A stretch of DNA of 64,000 bases, taken from assembly GCF_049532985.1 (NCBI RefSeq), contig NZ_CP186693.1, positions 3,286,001-3,350,000 of the forward strand, in the 5' to 3' direction. How positions within the stretch are numbered: the stretch's first letter is position 1; the number at the start of each line of letters is the position of its first letter. Below the pieces are notes generated by a model. That model ran no database searches. It was given only the letters and a program-made list of their open reading frames with translations, and had not been told where the DNA came from. The stretch comes from Promicromonospora sp049532985. GTDB taxonomy: Bacteria; Actinomycetota; Actinomycetes; Actinomycetales; Cellulomonadaceae. Of this stretch, positions 48,957 to 57,847 are shown one piece after another. The translations under genes were made by a program, and so were the position numbers.

Positions 48957-49976
48957 CTACACGCCCGCCGCCACCGGCGGGACGTCGGCCCGGACCCAGC
49001 CGTGCACCGCGGCGTGCCAGCCGAGCTGCACGCGCGTCTCCACCTCGGCGAGGTCCATCAGCGCCCGCACGCGTCGCTGGACCGTGCGCAGCGACGTGCC
49101 GAGCTGCTTGGCCACGGCCTGGTCGGTGAGGCCGGAGAGCATCAGCCCCAGGATGCGCGCGTCGTCGTCGTCCACCTGGTGGGCCAGGTCGCCGGCCAGG
49201 CCGGACGTGCCCAGCAGCAGCGGAGTGGCCTGCTCCCACACGATCTCGAAGAGCGCCATCAGCGCGTCCAGCAGCGTGCTCTCCCGGACCAGCAGGGCCC
49301 CCACGACGTCGCCGGACGACGTGAGCGGCATGAGCGCGAGCTCCCGGTCCACGACGATGAGCTTGAGCGGCACGCTCGGCGCGAACCGGACCTCCTCCCC
49401 CGCGTCCGTGGCCTCCACGGTCTCCTCGACCGTCACGTCCTGGGTCTCGAGCATCCCCCGCTCGACGACGACGCGGTACTGCACGCCCCGGGCGACCGCC
49501 TGGTCCTCGGCGGAGTTCTCCTGGCTGGAGGTGACGATGACCGGCGGCCGGACGAAGGCGTCGACGGTCTCGCGCGCCCCGAGCTGAAGCTGTTCGAACC
49601 GGTGGCGTACCGCGTCCTCGCCGCGCACCACGTCGATCACGTCGGTGGGTCCCCGGCCGGCGGCGGCCACCCGGTAGACCTCCTCGAGCCGGTTGAGCTC
49701 GACCTCGGCGTGCCGTACCTCGTCCTGCCGCCGGGCGAGCAGGGCGCCGAGCGCGATCGCCGGCGGGGCGGCGGCGAACCGGCGCTCGTCACCGGTGATC
49801 CGGGCGGCCAGCCCGTGGTCCTCCAGCCGGCGCAGCAGCCGGTGCGTGTCGCTCAGCGACGTCCCGTAGGAGCTGAGCGCGGCCGCCAGGTCCGCGACGG
49901 TGGCCGACGGCATGGCGACGAGCTCGCTGTACGCGATGGTCTCGTCAGGGGTCAGTCCGAGCACGTCGCCGAGCAT
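48957..49976 (-). CDS. TrmB-like/LuxR-HTH regulator
   Basis: A 339-residue regulator combining an N-terminal TrmB-like winged helix (SATVADLAAAL, SLSDTHRLLRRLEDHGLAARI), a PLD-like effector region (residues about 100-250) and a C-terminal LuxR HTH (LMLSGLTDQAVAKQLGTSLRTVQRRVRAL). This architecture is common in streptomycetes beside S8 peptidase genes, and here it is divergent from a giant S8 peptidase at 50092, so that gene is the presumptive target. It converges on the SDR gene with 13 bases between stops. Confidence 0.82.
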   Translation of the reverse strand: MLGDVLGLTPDETIAYSELVAMPSATVADLAAALSSYGTSLSDTHRLLRRLEDHGLAARITGDERRFAAAPPAIALGALLARRQDEVRHAEVELNRLEEVYRVAAAGRGPTDVIDVVRGEDAVRHRFEQLQLGARETVDAFVRPPVIVTSSQENSAEDQAVARGVQYRVVVERGMLETQDVTVEETVEATDAGEEVRFAPSVPLKLIVVDRELALMPLTSSGDVVGALLVRESTLLDALMALFEIVWEQATPLLLGTSGLAGDLAHQVDDDDARILGLMLSGLTDQAVAKQLGTSLRTVQRRVRALMDLAEVETRVQLGWHAAVHGWVRADVPPVAAGV

Positions 49977-50091
49977 GGCACTCCTCCGTCAGGTCGGTCG
50001 CGGCCCTACTCTGGCGGAGTCACGCCATGCCGTAAAGCCGCCACGTGCCGGATCTTGTGACGTGTCGCGCTCGCTGGGAGTGTCCACGTCC

Positions 50092-53000
50092 ATGAGACCC
50101 AGACTCCGGCGCACCGTGCCGGCCATCCTGCCGGCCGTCCTGGTCGCGGCGATGGCCACCACCGCGCACGCCGCGACCGACCCCTCCGCCTCCACCCCCG
50201 GCGCCCTGTCCGGATCTGCCGGTGCCGGCACCCCGGTGGTGACCGCACCCGAGACCCCGGCACTGGCCGACGGCCGGACCACGGTCACCCTGGTGACGGG
50301 CGACGTCGTCGACGTCACGACCACCGACGACGGCGTGCTGACGCTCGGCGTCGAGCCGGTCGGCGGTGGTGCCGTGCGCACCCAGCAGGTGGGCGGCCAC
50401 GTGCACGTGATCCCTGACGCGGCGCTGCCGTACCTGGCCGCCGGGACGCTCGACCGGCGCCTGTTCGACGTCACCGCGCTCCTGGAGATGCAGTACGACG
50501 ACGAGACCATGGACGCGACCCCGCTGATCCTGGAGCGCACCGCCGCCCGGTCGCGGGCGGCCGCGCTGCCGGGAGCCACCCAGACCCTGGACCTGCCCAG
50601 CATCGACGCGTCCGCGGTGTCCGCGGACAAGGAGAAGGCGACGGCGTTCTGGTCGGCCGTGGCCACGCCGTCCGCGGCGGACGCTGCGGGGACCCGATCG
50701 AGCGCTACGGGCGCCGGTACCTTCCGCGGCGGCGTCGAGAAGATCTGGCTCGACGGCAAGGCCGAGGCCACCCTGGACCACAGCACCGCGCAGATCGGCG
50801 CCCCCGAGGCGTGGGCCGCCGGGTTCGACGGCGCGGGCGCCACGGTCGCGGTGCTCGACACCGGCATCGACGCGACGCACCCCGACCTCGCCGACCAGAT
50901 CGACGACGCGCGGTCGTTCGTGCCCGGCGAGGAGGTCACGAACGACGTGCAGGGCCACGGCACGCACGTCGCCTCCACGGTGCTGGGCACGGGTGCGGCC
51001 GCCGACGGCCGGTACCGGGGCGTGGCCCCGGGCGCGGACCTCCTGGTCGGCAAGGTGCTCGGCAACGACGGCTACGGCCAGGACTCCTGGATCATCGCCG
51101 GCATGGAGTGGGGCGCCGCGAACGCGGACATCGTCTCGATGAGCCTGGGCGACTCCAGCCTCAACGACGGCACGGACCCCATGGCGCAGGCGCTCAACGC
51201 GATCAGCGAGGAGACGGGCGCGCTCTTCGTCGTCGCGGCGGGCAACAGCTACACGGAGGGTTCCCTCGGCAGCCCCGGCACCGCGGACGCAGCCCTCACG
51301 GTCGGCGCGGTGGACGACGGCGACGTGCGCGCCGAGTTCTCCAGCTACGGCCCGCGCCGGGGCGACCACGCCATCAAGCCGGACCTGACGGCGCCCGGCG
51401 TCGGCATCGTCGCGGCTCGCTCGCAGCAGTCGGGCGGCGAGGGCTGGTACGTGTCGATGGACGGCACGTCGATGGCCACCCCGCACGTCGCGGGCGCGGC
51501 GGCGATCCTCAAGGGCGCGCACCCGGAGCTGACCGGTGAGCAGCTCAAGACGACGCTCGTCTCCTCGGCGGCCGACATCGACGCCCCGGCGTACGAGGTG
51601 GGCACCGGCCGTCTGGACGTCCCGGCGTCGCTCGACGGCGTGGACGCCTCCGGCGACGGTTTCCTCGGCTTCTACGGCTGGCCGCACGAGGGCGACGAGC
51701 CCGCCTCCGGCACCGTCACCTACACGAACTCGACGGACGCCGACGTGACGCTCGCGCTGAGCACCGACGTCGTCGGGCCGGACGGCGCAGCGAGCGACCT
51801 GGTGTCGCTGTCCGCCGACGAGGTGCTGGTGCCGGCGGGCGGCAGCGCGGACGTCACGATCACCGCCGACGCCGACGACGCCCCGCTGGCCGGCAAGTAC
51901 AGCGGCGCCGTCGTGGCCACGGACTCCTCCGGCGAGGTGACCGTCCGCACCGCGACGGCACTGGTCAAGGAGGAGGAGCGGTACGGCCTCGACATCACGG
52001 CGCTGGACCGGTCCGGCGAGCCCGCCACCGGGTACGTCGACTTCTACCGCTACGGCGACCAGTTCGTCAGCAGCCTGCCGATCGACCCGGCCACGGGCGA
52101 GGTGCCGACCCAGCGGCTGGAGCCCGGCATCTACTCGGCCACGGCCTTCCTCGACGTCGAAGGGTCGGGCGGGCCCGGTTCGACGGGCGTCGCGCTGGTC
52201 GGCGACCCGCAGGTCGTGATCTCGGACGCGGACCGCTCGCTCGTGCTCGACGCGCGGGAGGCCACCGAGCTGACGCTCGACACGCCGCGGGACAGCACCG
52301 TGGACTACCGGCGCTTCCAGTTCTACAACGACTCCGGCATCGGCGGCCTGTACGCGGCGTTCGCCGCCACGTACGAGGTTCCCGTGGACGTCGACTCGTT
52401 CTACGCCGCGCCCACCGGCTCGGTGGACAGCGCGGACTTCGACTTCGCGGTGCGGTGGCGCGCCTCGGAGCCGGCGCTCGACGTCCGGGCCTGGACCCCG
52501 CTGCCGGCCGCGTTCGACCCGGTCTACCAGGCCGGGTCCGCACGCCTCGACGGCCGGGTCGCGCTGCGGGCCGTCACGACCGGCACCGGCACGGCGGACG
52601 AGTACGACGGTGTCCGCGCGAAGGGTCGCGCCGTGCTCGTCACCCGCGACGACGCCGTGTCCGCACAGGAGCGGGAGGCCGCCGCGCAGGCGGCCGGTGC
52701 CGCGCTGCTCGTGGTCGTGAACGACCGCCCGGGCACCCTGGTCGAGTACGTCACGCAAGACGACCTGCCCGTCGTCTCGGTACCGGCCGCACAGGGTCGC
52801 AAGCTGCTCGCCGCCGCCAGGAAGGGGCTGCTCACGCTGACGGGTCAGGCCGTCGAGTTCCCCTCGTACCTGTACGACGTCTCGAAGAGCTGGCCCGGCG
52901 AGATCCCCGCCGACCTCGCGCTGGCCCCGTCGGCGCGCCAGCTCGCCACGGTGCAGAGCCGCTACAACGACACCGAGGAGCGGCTGGCCGTGGACGACCG

Positions 53001-53892
53001 CGCCGACTGCCGCGACTACCAGTGGCCGCCGTGCCTGAGCGTCCGGGTGCTGCAGCCCACGGCCGCCGAGCGGACCGACTACGTCTCCACCTACGACGAC
53101 GTCACCTGGTACGAGAACGTGCAGCACGAGAGCACGTGGGAGCAGCGCGGCGTGCGGCAGGCGTACGCGCCGCGGACCACCACGGTGCGCGACTGGTGGG
53201 CTCCCGTGACGGCGCCTCGCACCGGCGACGGCTACTGGGGCCCGTGGCACGGCGGCGACTGGTTCGCCGTCAACGTCGCCCCGGCGAGCGGCCAGGACGG
53301 CATCACGGGCGGCTTCCCGTGGGGCGAGACCCCGGTGGCCTCGCGCCTCTACCAGGGTGAGACCCTGGTGGACGAGGGCATCGGCCAGGCGGTCCAGACC
53401 GTGGTCCCGGCGGCCGAGGGTCCGCAGACCTACCGGTTCGAGATCGACACCGACGCCGCGGACGACGCCCACCGCTACTCGACCAGCACCCGCACCTCGT
53501 GGACGTTCGTGGCGGACCAGGCCGACGAGGCCGTCCCCGGCGAGAACGGCACCCCGCTGCCGCTGGTCCAGCTCGACTACGACGTGGACACGGCCCTGGA
53601 CGGCACGGTCCGCGCGGGCACCGTCGTCCCGTTCGCGGTCGAGCCGTACACCGTGCCGGGCGCACCCCGTGCCGGCACGGTCACGGACGCGACGCTGGAG
53701 GTCAGCTACGACGGCGGCACCACCTGGTCCGCCGTCCGCCTCCGCGAGGACGACGGCCGCTGGGAGGCGCACCTGCGCATCCCGTCCCGCAGTGCCTCCC
53801 TGGTCTCGCTGCGCGCGACGGCCGCGGACGACGCGGGCAACGCCGTGACGCAGGAGATCACGTCGGCGTTCGGCATCGCCGGCCGCCGGTAG
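50092..53892 (+). CDS. Secreted S8 family serine peptidase with PA domain
   Basis: A 1266-residue exported peptidase. Signal peptide to about AHA at 27; a prodomain follows (TVTLVTGDVVDVTT at 64-77 is typical of this Streptomyces-like subfamily). Catalytic triad D256 (VLDTGID), H289 (GHGTHVA), S460 (GTSMATPH); oxyanion N385. Downstream are fibronectin/Ig-like modules and a protease-associated (PA) domain around 840-930 (AVLVTRDDA, AAGAALLVVVND). ATG 50092 chosen; GTG 50080 is possible. No anchor is seen. The adjacent TrmB/LuxR regulator probably controls it. Confidence 0.9.
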   Translation: MRPRLRRTVPAILPAVLVAAMATTAHAATDPSASTPGALSGSAGAGTPVVTAPETPALADGRTTVTLVTGDVVDVTTTDDGVLTLGVEPVGGGAVRTQQVGGHVHVIPDAALPYLAAGTLDRRLFDVTALLEMQYDDETMDATPLILERTAARSRAAALPGATQTLDLPSIDASAVSADKEKATAFWSAVATPSAADAAGTRSSATGAGTFRGGVEKIWLDGKAEATLDHSTAQIGAPEAWAAGFDGAGATVAVLDTGIDATHPDLADQIDDARSFVPGEEVTNDVQGHGTHVASTVLGTGAAADGRYRGVAPGADLLVGKVLGNDGYGQDSWIIAGMEWGAANADIVSMSLGDSSLNDGTDPMAQALNAISEETGALFVVAAGNSYTEGSLGSPGTADAALTVGAVDDGDVRAEFSSYGPRRGDHAIKPDLTAPGVGIVAARSQQSGGEGWYVSMDGTSMATPHVAGAAAILKGAHPELTGEQLKTTLVSSAADIDAPAYEVGTGRLDVPASLDGVDASGDGFLGFYGWPHEGDEPASGTVTYTNSTDADVTLALSTDVVGPDGAASDLVSLSADEVLVPAGGSADVTITADADDAPLAGKYSGAVVATDSSGEVTVRTATALVKEEERYGLDITALDRSGEPATGYVDFYRYGDQFVSSLPIDPATGEVPTQRLEPGIYSATAFLDVEGSGGPGSTGVALVGDPQVVISDADRSLVLDAREATELTLDTPRDSTVDYRRFQFYNDSGIGGLYAAFAATYEVPVDVDSFYAAPTGSVDSADFDFAVRWRASEPALDVRAWTPLPAAFDPVYQAGSARLDGRVALRAVTTGTGTADEYDGVRAKGRAVLVTRDDAVSAQEREAAAQAAGAALLVVVNDRPGTLVEYVTQDDLPVVSVPAAQGRKLLAAARKGLLTLTGQAVEFPSYLYDVSKSWPGEIPADLALAPSARQLATVQSRYNDTEERLAVDDRADCRDYQWPPCLSVRVLQPTAAERTDYVSTYDDVTWYENVQHESTWEQRGVRQAYAPRTTTVRDWWAPVTAPRTGDGYWGPWHGGDWFAVNVAPASGQDGITGGFPWGETPVASRLYQGETLVDEGIGQAVQTVVPAAEGPQTYRFEIDTDAADDAHRYSTSTRTSWTFVADQADEAVPGENGTPLPLVQLDYDVDTALDGTVRAGTVVPFAVEPYTVPGAPRAGTVTDATLEVSYDGGTTWSAVRLREDDGRWEAHLRIPSRSASLVSLRATAADDAGNAVTQEITSAFGIAGRR

Positions 53893-53921
53893 TCCCGCTG
53901 CCCGCCGCGGGCGCACGGTAA

Positions 53922-53993
53922 GTGCGCTTCTACCCAGTCATCACGCCCAGCTATCGCGCTGATTGTGGGCCCAATGACTGGGTAGAAGCGCAC
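53922..53993. repeat. 20-bp perfect inverted repeat with 32-base loop
   Basis: GTGCGCTTCTACCCAGTCAT (53922-53941) and its complement (53974-53993) are perfect. It follows the peptidase stop by 29 bases. It could be a terminator, or a small mobile palindromic element in view of its AT-richer loop and unusual sequence. Confidence 0.8.
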
Positions 53994-54119
53994 CTTCGTG
54001 GTCCCGGGGCGGGGCGGGTTGTGCGGACCGGTCGCGCCCTTGGAGGACGGCGCCTCGCCGGGTCGGGGCCATGACGCGCCGGTGCGCCCGGCGGGCCGGC
54101 ACGACCAGCGGGCCGGTGC

Positions 54120-54224
54120 GCCCGGCGGGTCCGGCGCACCCAGCGCGCCGGTACGCCCAGCGGGTCCGGCGCACCCAGCGCGCCGGTACGCCCAGCGGGT
54201 CCCGCATGCCCAGCGGGCCGGCGC
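54120..54224. repeat. 35-bp tandem repeat, three copies
   Basis: Units at 54120-54154, 54155-54189 and 54190-54224. The first two differ at one position; the third is diverged. Degenerate related sequence flanks it (54080-54250). Core of the unit is GCCCAGCGGGTCCGGCGCAC. Confidence 0.85.
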
Positions 54225-54293
54225 ACCAGCGGGCCGGCGCGCCCGGGCGTGTCCTGCTTCCCGGCGTGTCGGCAGGGGGGGAACCACCCTCGC

Positions 54294-54344
54294 GGAGACA
54301 GGTTGCCGAGAGTAGACAACGTCTACACGGAGTGACCGACCTCC
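54294..54344. repeat. 51-bp palindromic element, copy B
   Basis: Same family as 12822-12872 (reverse complement), 39 of 51 positions identical without gaps by my hand alignment. The central GTAGACAACGTCTAC (54312-54326) is conserved, as are GAGAGTAGACA, CGGAG and ACCTCC. The long outer stem is perfect in copy A but partly decayed here. Confidence 0.85.
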
Positions 54345-54416
54345 GCGGGAGCACCCCGCCCGGCCGGGCAGTATCCGGGTTCCCTCCGCGGGCCTGGCGC
54401 CTGAGACCTGGCGCCT

Positions 54417-54512
54417 CAGACCCGGCACCCCAGACCCGGCACCCCAGACCCGGCACCCCAGACCCGGCACCCCAGACCCAGCAACCCCAGACCCAGCAAC
54501 CCCAGACCCAGC
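54417..54512. repeat. 14-bp tandem repeat (seven copies)
   Basis: Units of CAGACCCGGCACCC at 54417, 54431, 54445 and 54459 are identical; CAGACCCAGCAACC variants continue at 54473, 54487 (15 bases) and 54502. A degenerate copy precedes them (54398-54416). The array ends 22 bases before the MFS stop. Confidence 0.9.
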
Positions 54513-54534
54513 GCCACGGGCCGTCCGCCAGGCC

Positions 54535-55815
54535 TCAGGCCGATGTCGCCGACGGCTCCGGTCGTACCCCGTTCACCTCGGGGCTGACCCGCCGTCCGAC
54601 CGCGAACGCCATCCCGGCGATGCCCACGCACCCGACCACCACCACGGCGATGAACGCGCCCGCCAGGCCGTGCTCCAGCAGGAATCCGGCCGCGACCGGG
54701 CCCGCGATCGTGCCCGCCTGGAAGGAGCCCGAGCCCAGCGCGTTGTACCGGCCGCGCAGGTGCGCGGGCGCCATCTCGTTGGTCAGGGCAGGCAGGGTGG
54801 ACTGCATCAGCGTCTCCCCCAGCCCGAACACCCCGTGGAACGCCAGCACGATGACGACGGCGGTGGTCCCGCCGGGAAAGATGCCGGTGACGCCGAGCAG
54901 CAGCCACGCGAGGGCCCACACCCCGGCCATGAGGGCGAGCACGCGCGTGCGGCGTCGTCCGCTGACGCGGTTCATGACCCAGAACTGCAGCGCCACGATC
55001 GCGACGGTGTTGACCACGAAGGCGAAGCCGATGGTCCGCGTCGAGACCTCCGCGACCTGCCGGGCGAACGCCGGGAACCCGCCCTCCATCTGGCCGTAGC
55101 CCACGAAGGCGGCGAGCAGCCCGAGCCCCGAGAGCCACAGCACCTCGGGCCGGCGCAGGATGCTGAGGTAGCCCTCGGCCGCGCCGGCGTCGTCGGGCCG
55201 CTCGGCGCGCCCGTGCAGGTGACGCAGCGGGCCGAGCAGCACGACGATCGGCGCGAGGAAGGTCGCGGCGTTCACGAGGAAGGCGGCGACGAACGTGCCG
55301 GGCCGCTCGACGTCGACCACGAGGCCGCCCACCACGCCGCCCACGCCGACACCCAGGTTGAGCAGCGCGAAGTTGACGCCGTAGTACCGCTGGCGCAGGT
55401 CGCCGTCGACCACGGTGGCCACGAGCGCGTTGACCGACGGCCAGCCGACACCGAGCTGCACACCGAACAGGGCGAGGCCGACCGCCGCGACCACGGGCGT
55501 GGTGGCCAGCGCCAGCACCGAGTATCCGGCGACGGCGAACACGAGGCCGGTGAGCATCACGCGCCGGGCGCCGTACCGGTCGACCATGGCGCCGGCGGGG
55601 CCGGTCACGAGCAGGCCGACCACGGCGATGAGTCCCATGAGCGTGCCCGACAGACCGAGCGAGAACCCGCGCACCTCGTGCAGGTAGATGATGGTGAAGG
55701 GAAGCGTCAGACCGCGGCCGAAGAACTGCACGACCACGGTGGACAGGAGCCAGCGTCCGTCAGTCGGAAGGTCCGACCAGAAGGCGAGCGCGCCGGAGCG
55801 GGGGGAGGATGTCAC
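54535..55815 (-). CDS. MFS transporter (drug-exporter-like)
   Basis: A 426-residue permease with 12 predicted helices and the MFS loop 2-3 motif GAMVDRYGARRVM. It has no long extra loops and no substrate-defining domain. Starts at GTG 55815. Downstream on the same strand is the 14-bp tandem array. Drug or metabolite export is the general expectation, not a specific assignment. Confidence 0.85.
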   Translation of the reverse strand: MTSSPRSGALAFWSDLPTDGRWLLSTVVVQFFGRGLTLPFTIIYLHEVRGFSLGLSGTLMGLIAVVGLLVTGPAGAMVDRYGARRVMLTGLVFAVAGYSVLALATTPVVAAVGLALFGVQLGVGWPSVNALVATVVDGDLRQRYYGVNFALLNLGVGVGGVVGGLVVDVERPGTFVAAFLVNAATFLAPIVVLLGPLRHLHGRAERPDDAGAAEGYLSILRRPEVLWLSGLGLLAAFVGYGQMEGGFPAFARQVAEVSTRTIGFAFVVNTVAIVALQFWVMNRVSGRRRTRVLALMAGVWALAWLLLGVTGIFPGGTTAVVIVLAFHGVFGLGETLMQSTLPALTNEMAPAHLRGRYNALGSGSFQAGTIAGPVAAGFLLEHGLAGAFIAVVVVGCVGIAGMAFAVGRRVSPEVNGVRPEPSATSA

Positions 55816-55913
55816 GGCTCGATCCTCGCTCGCGGCGGGGTGCGGCTGCTAGCGGATATCGGCCGGGGCCGTGTCGCACCGATCACGCCGGACTGCCGGC
55901 CCGCTTCGACGAG

Positions 55914-56636
55914 CTACGCCTTACGTACCGATCCGGGACGCAGGACCAGGCGGCCGACCCCAGGCACGTCGACGCTCACGACCCGATCGTCGGTCCGATG
56001 GTGCGCCAGACGGATCCCGCCCAGGCGTGTCCCGGCCTGGAGGACGGCATCCGACCCCTTGAGGCGGACGGTCCGGAGCAGGACGACGGTGTCACCGTCG
56101 CGCAGCGGGCTGCCGTCGGCGTCCCGGATGACCGCGGCCCAGGTCTCCTCCGTCCGGGAGCCGGCCAGGTCTCCGTGTCCGCCGGTGCGCACCCGGTCCA
56201 GCGATGCTGCCTGGCGCACCAGTGCGAGACGACGTCGCAGCTCGGTGCGGTCCAGGCGTTCTTCACCGGCGAGCCGGATCACGCGGTTGCTCCGGGGGTC
56301 GACACGAGGCACCCTCGCCGGCCCGTCGGCGGACGTGGTGTACCCGGCGCGTAGCTCGCTGTTCTGTATCGGTTGGATGACCATGGTGTCGCCGACGGCT
56401 GCCAGGCAGCCGAGCGCTCCTGCGCTGACGAGCAGAAACACCATGAGCGGCGTCGGCCGAGGCCCGTCCTGCGGACCGGCTATGAGCGCGATCAGGAATC
56501 CGGTCAGTGGGAAGGGGGCGATCGAGACCGCCAACATCACTAGCACCACGATGCGAACGGACGGTCCTGGTATGCGGGCGACCCTCATCTCGGGATGCCA
56601 TACGGCCACCGCCTCACGACCCGTCGGCACTCTCAT
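55914..56636 (-). CDS. Membrane protein with C-terminal PhnA_C (YjdM-like) domain
   Basis: A 240-residue protein. Two hydrophobic segments (about 22-48 and 60-82) precede a polar region and a C-terminal domain (about 170-240) that matches the C-terminal half of E. coli PhnA/YjdM in pattern: DADGSPLRDGDTV, then RLKGSDAVLQAGT, then IRL, then VPGVGRLVLRPGSVRK. The N-terminal zinc ribbon of PhnA is absent. PhnA itself has no established role. ATG 56636 chosen (GAGGAA site); GTG 56651 is an alternative. It follows the small membrane gene at 56648 by 11 bases. Confidence 0.7.
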   Translation of the reverse strand: MRVPTGREAVAVWHPEMRVARIPGPSVRIVVLVMLAVSIAPFPLTGFLIALIAGPQDGPRPTPLMVFLLVSAGALGCLAAVGDTMVIQPIQNSELRAGYTTSADGPARVPRVDPRSNRVIRLAGEERLDRTELRRRLALVRQAASLDRVRTGGHGDLAGSRTEETWAAVIRDADGSPLRDGDTVVLLRTVRLKGSDAVLQAGTRLGGIRLAHHRTDDRVVSVDVPGVGRLVLRPGSVRKA

Positions 56637-56647
56637 GACTCCATTCC

Positions 56648-57085
56648 TCACAGGCGTTCAGCAGCTCGTCGTGCCGCCCGGAGCCCCGCGTCCGCTCTCA
56701 TGTGCGGCGGAACCAGGAACCTGGGCCTGTTGAACCACACGATCGCCGCCCACAGAGCGAGCAGTATGCCGTTCCCAGGGATCGAGAAGAACACGAACGC
56801 ACCGAGCGCCTGAGGCAGGTCGGCTCCGGCCGCCCGGTTGAGGATCACACCGTCGACCACGAGAAGGCCGCCCATGACGCAGATCACCGGCAACGCTCTG
56901 ACGTGCGCCCGAGAGCGGAGCAGGTCCCCACGGCCGATGCCGTTCCTCATCCGCGCCACGAGCACCGGGATCCGCCGAGGGTCGAACCAGAGTCGTACGG
57001 CTTCATAAATCGCAAAGAGCGTCGCGGCGCCAAGCACGGTCAACGCGACGATCGCCACCGGCGAACCCACTTCGACCCCGCTCAT
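56648..57085 (-). CDS. Three-helix membrane protein (orphan immunity-like paralogue)
   Basis: A 145-residue protein with three hydrophobic segments (about 10-33, 64-82, 92-117) and a C-terminal motif FNRPRFLVPPHMRAD. It shares this motif, helix order and the loop between helices 1 and 2 with the protein at 57430-57846, so the two are paralogues. By analogy to arrays of immunity genes downstream of polymorphic toxins, it may be an orphan immunity protein. No known domain recognised. Its likely ribosome site is GTGAGGTGCT before ATG 57085. Confidence 0.65.
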   Translation of the reverse strand: MSGVEVGSPVAIVALTVLGAATLFAIYEAVRLWFDPRRIPVLVARMRNGIGRGDLLRSRAHVRALPVICVMGGLLVVDGVILNRAAGADLPQALGAFVFFSIPGNGILLALWAAIVWFNRPRFLVPPHMRADAGLRAARRAAERL

Positions 57086-57429
57086 AGCACCTCACTCTGC
57101 TACCCAGAGTCACCAGCCCGGAGCCATCAATCAACTTCGACCAGGGATCCTGCCGCCCGTCTCTCTTATTCCAGATTCGCACCCATCAAGAGCCCTGGTC
57201 CCGCGCTTTTTTATTATCCGACTGGGCTCCGTTTGCGGGCTCTCATGCCAATCACCGCGCCACTTTCAGATTCGAACGACAAGCAAACCCGGGACGTGGC
57301 GAACTTCCCTCGGCACGAAGATGTTGAGCCAGTCTAGTGGTCGAACAAGGAGGATCCACGCACCGGCGATCCCGAACGCACGGCCCGGCGAAGAATACTT
57401 GCGACATCAAGGCGACAGCCGTAAGGCAG
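57086..57429. other. Lower-GC intergenic region between the two paralogues
   Basis: 344 bases; my count of 57241-57300 gives 34 G+C of 60. Stops occur in all frames and no gene is seen. It contains an 8-bp pair GACCAGGG (57138-57145)/CCCTGGTC (57193-57200) followed by a T-rich tract TTTTTTATTATT near 57208-57219. It may contain the promoter of the 56648 gene and remnants of an exchanged cassette. Confidence 0.55.
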
Positions 57430-57846
57430 TTAACCTCGAGCTAACAGGCCTTTGTCATCACGCATGTGTGGTGGCGCGAGAAACCTCGGGAAATTGAACA
57501 GGGCAACTAACGCTAGGAGAACCAGAGAGCACGCCACACTCACCAGGCCAATGAGAACTAGTGACGACTGGATCGGCGCTTCAAATAACGGCGCTGATGC
57601 AGTCAAGCATATCGATCCCATCATCAGCACACCAGGGAGAAAGGCTCTCGTCAGAGATCGAGCCACGCGCTCATTCCCGAGACTCAGACGCATTTGAAGA
57701 ATGGCATCTGACATGCGTTCAGCCACGACAGGCTTTCGCCATAGTTCGACGGCACACCATACGAGAACGACGAACGTCAATCCAAAGATCGCAAGAAATG
57801 CCGGATACGTGCTCGAAACAAGATCGCTGGAATTCGAATCACGCAT
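57430..57846 (-). CDS. Three-helix membrane protein, candidate immunity to the Rhs toxin
   Basis: A 138-residue protein with hydrophobic segments at about 14-36, 68-88 and 92-116 and the C-terminal motif FNFPRFLAPPHMRDD. ATG 57846 lies one base after the Rhs stop (57848-57850), so it is co-translated with the toxin. Position, small size and membrane location fit an immunity protein against a membrane-active toxin domain. Base composition is clearly lower than the surroundings (57661-57720: 32 G+C of 60), like the toxin end of the Rhs gene. No known family recognised. Confidence 0.7.
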   Translation of the reverse strand: MRDSNSSDLVSSTYPAFLAIFGLTFVVLVWCAVELWRKPVVAERMSDAILQMRLSLGNERVARSLTRAFLPGVLMMGSICLTASAPLFEAPIQSSLVLIGLVSVACSLVLLALVALFNFPRFLAPPHMRDDKGLLARG

Positions 57847-57847
57847 T

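Larger units (their letters stand above)
53893..54534. other. Repeat-rich intergenic region between convergent genes
   Basis: 642 bases without a credible gene, between the peptidase stop and the MFS stop. It holds, in order, a 20-bp inverted repeat, a 35-bp tandem repeat, copy B of the 51-bp element and a 14-bp tandem repeat (each listed separately). Frames open through it because repeat units lack stops, but no ribosome site or protein-like composition is seen. Confidence 0.8.

Noticed and set aside
50020..53916. Long open frame on the - strand opposite the second S8 peptidase
   Set aside because: No domain, extreme Arg/Gly composition; the + strand carries signal peptide and catalytic triad.
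54417..54512. Second CRISPR-like repeat cluster
   Set aside because: A 14-bp unit with no spacers; simple tandem repeat.
57086..57429. A degraded third immunity gene between the paralogues
   Set aside because: I read both strands; stops occur in all frames, and no PRFL-PPHMR motif or membrane segment remains. It may be a scar, but nothing supports a gene call.
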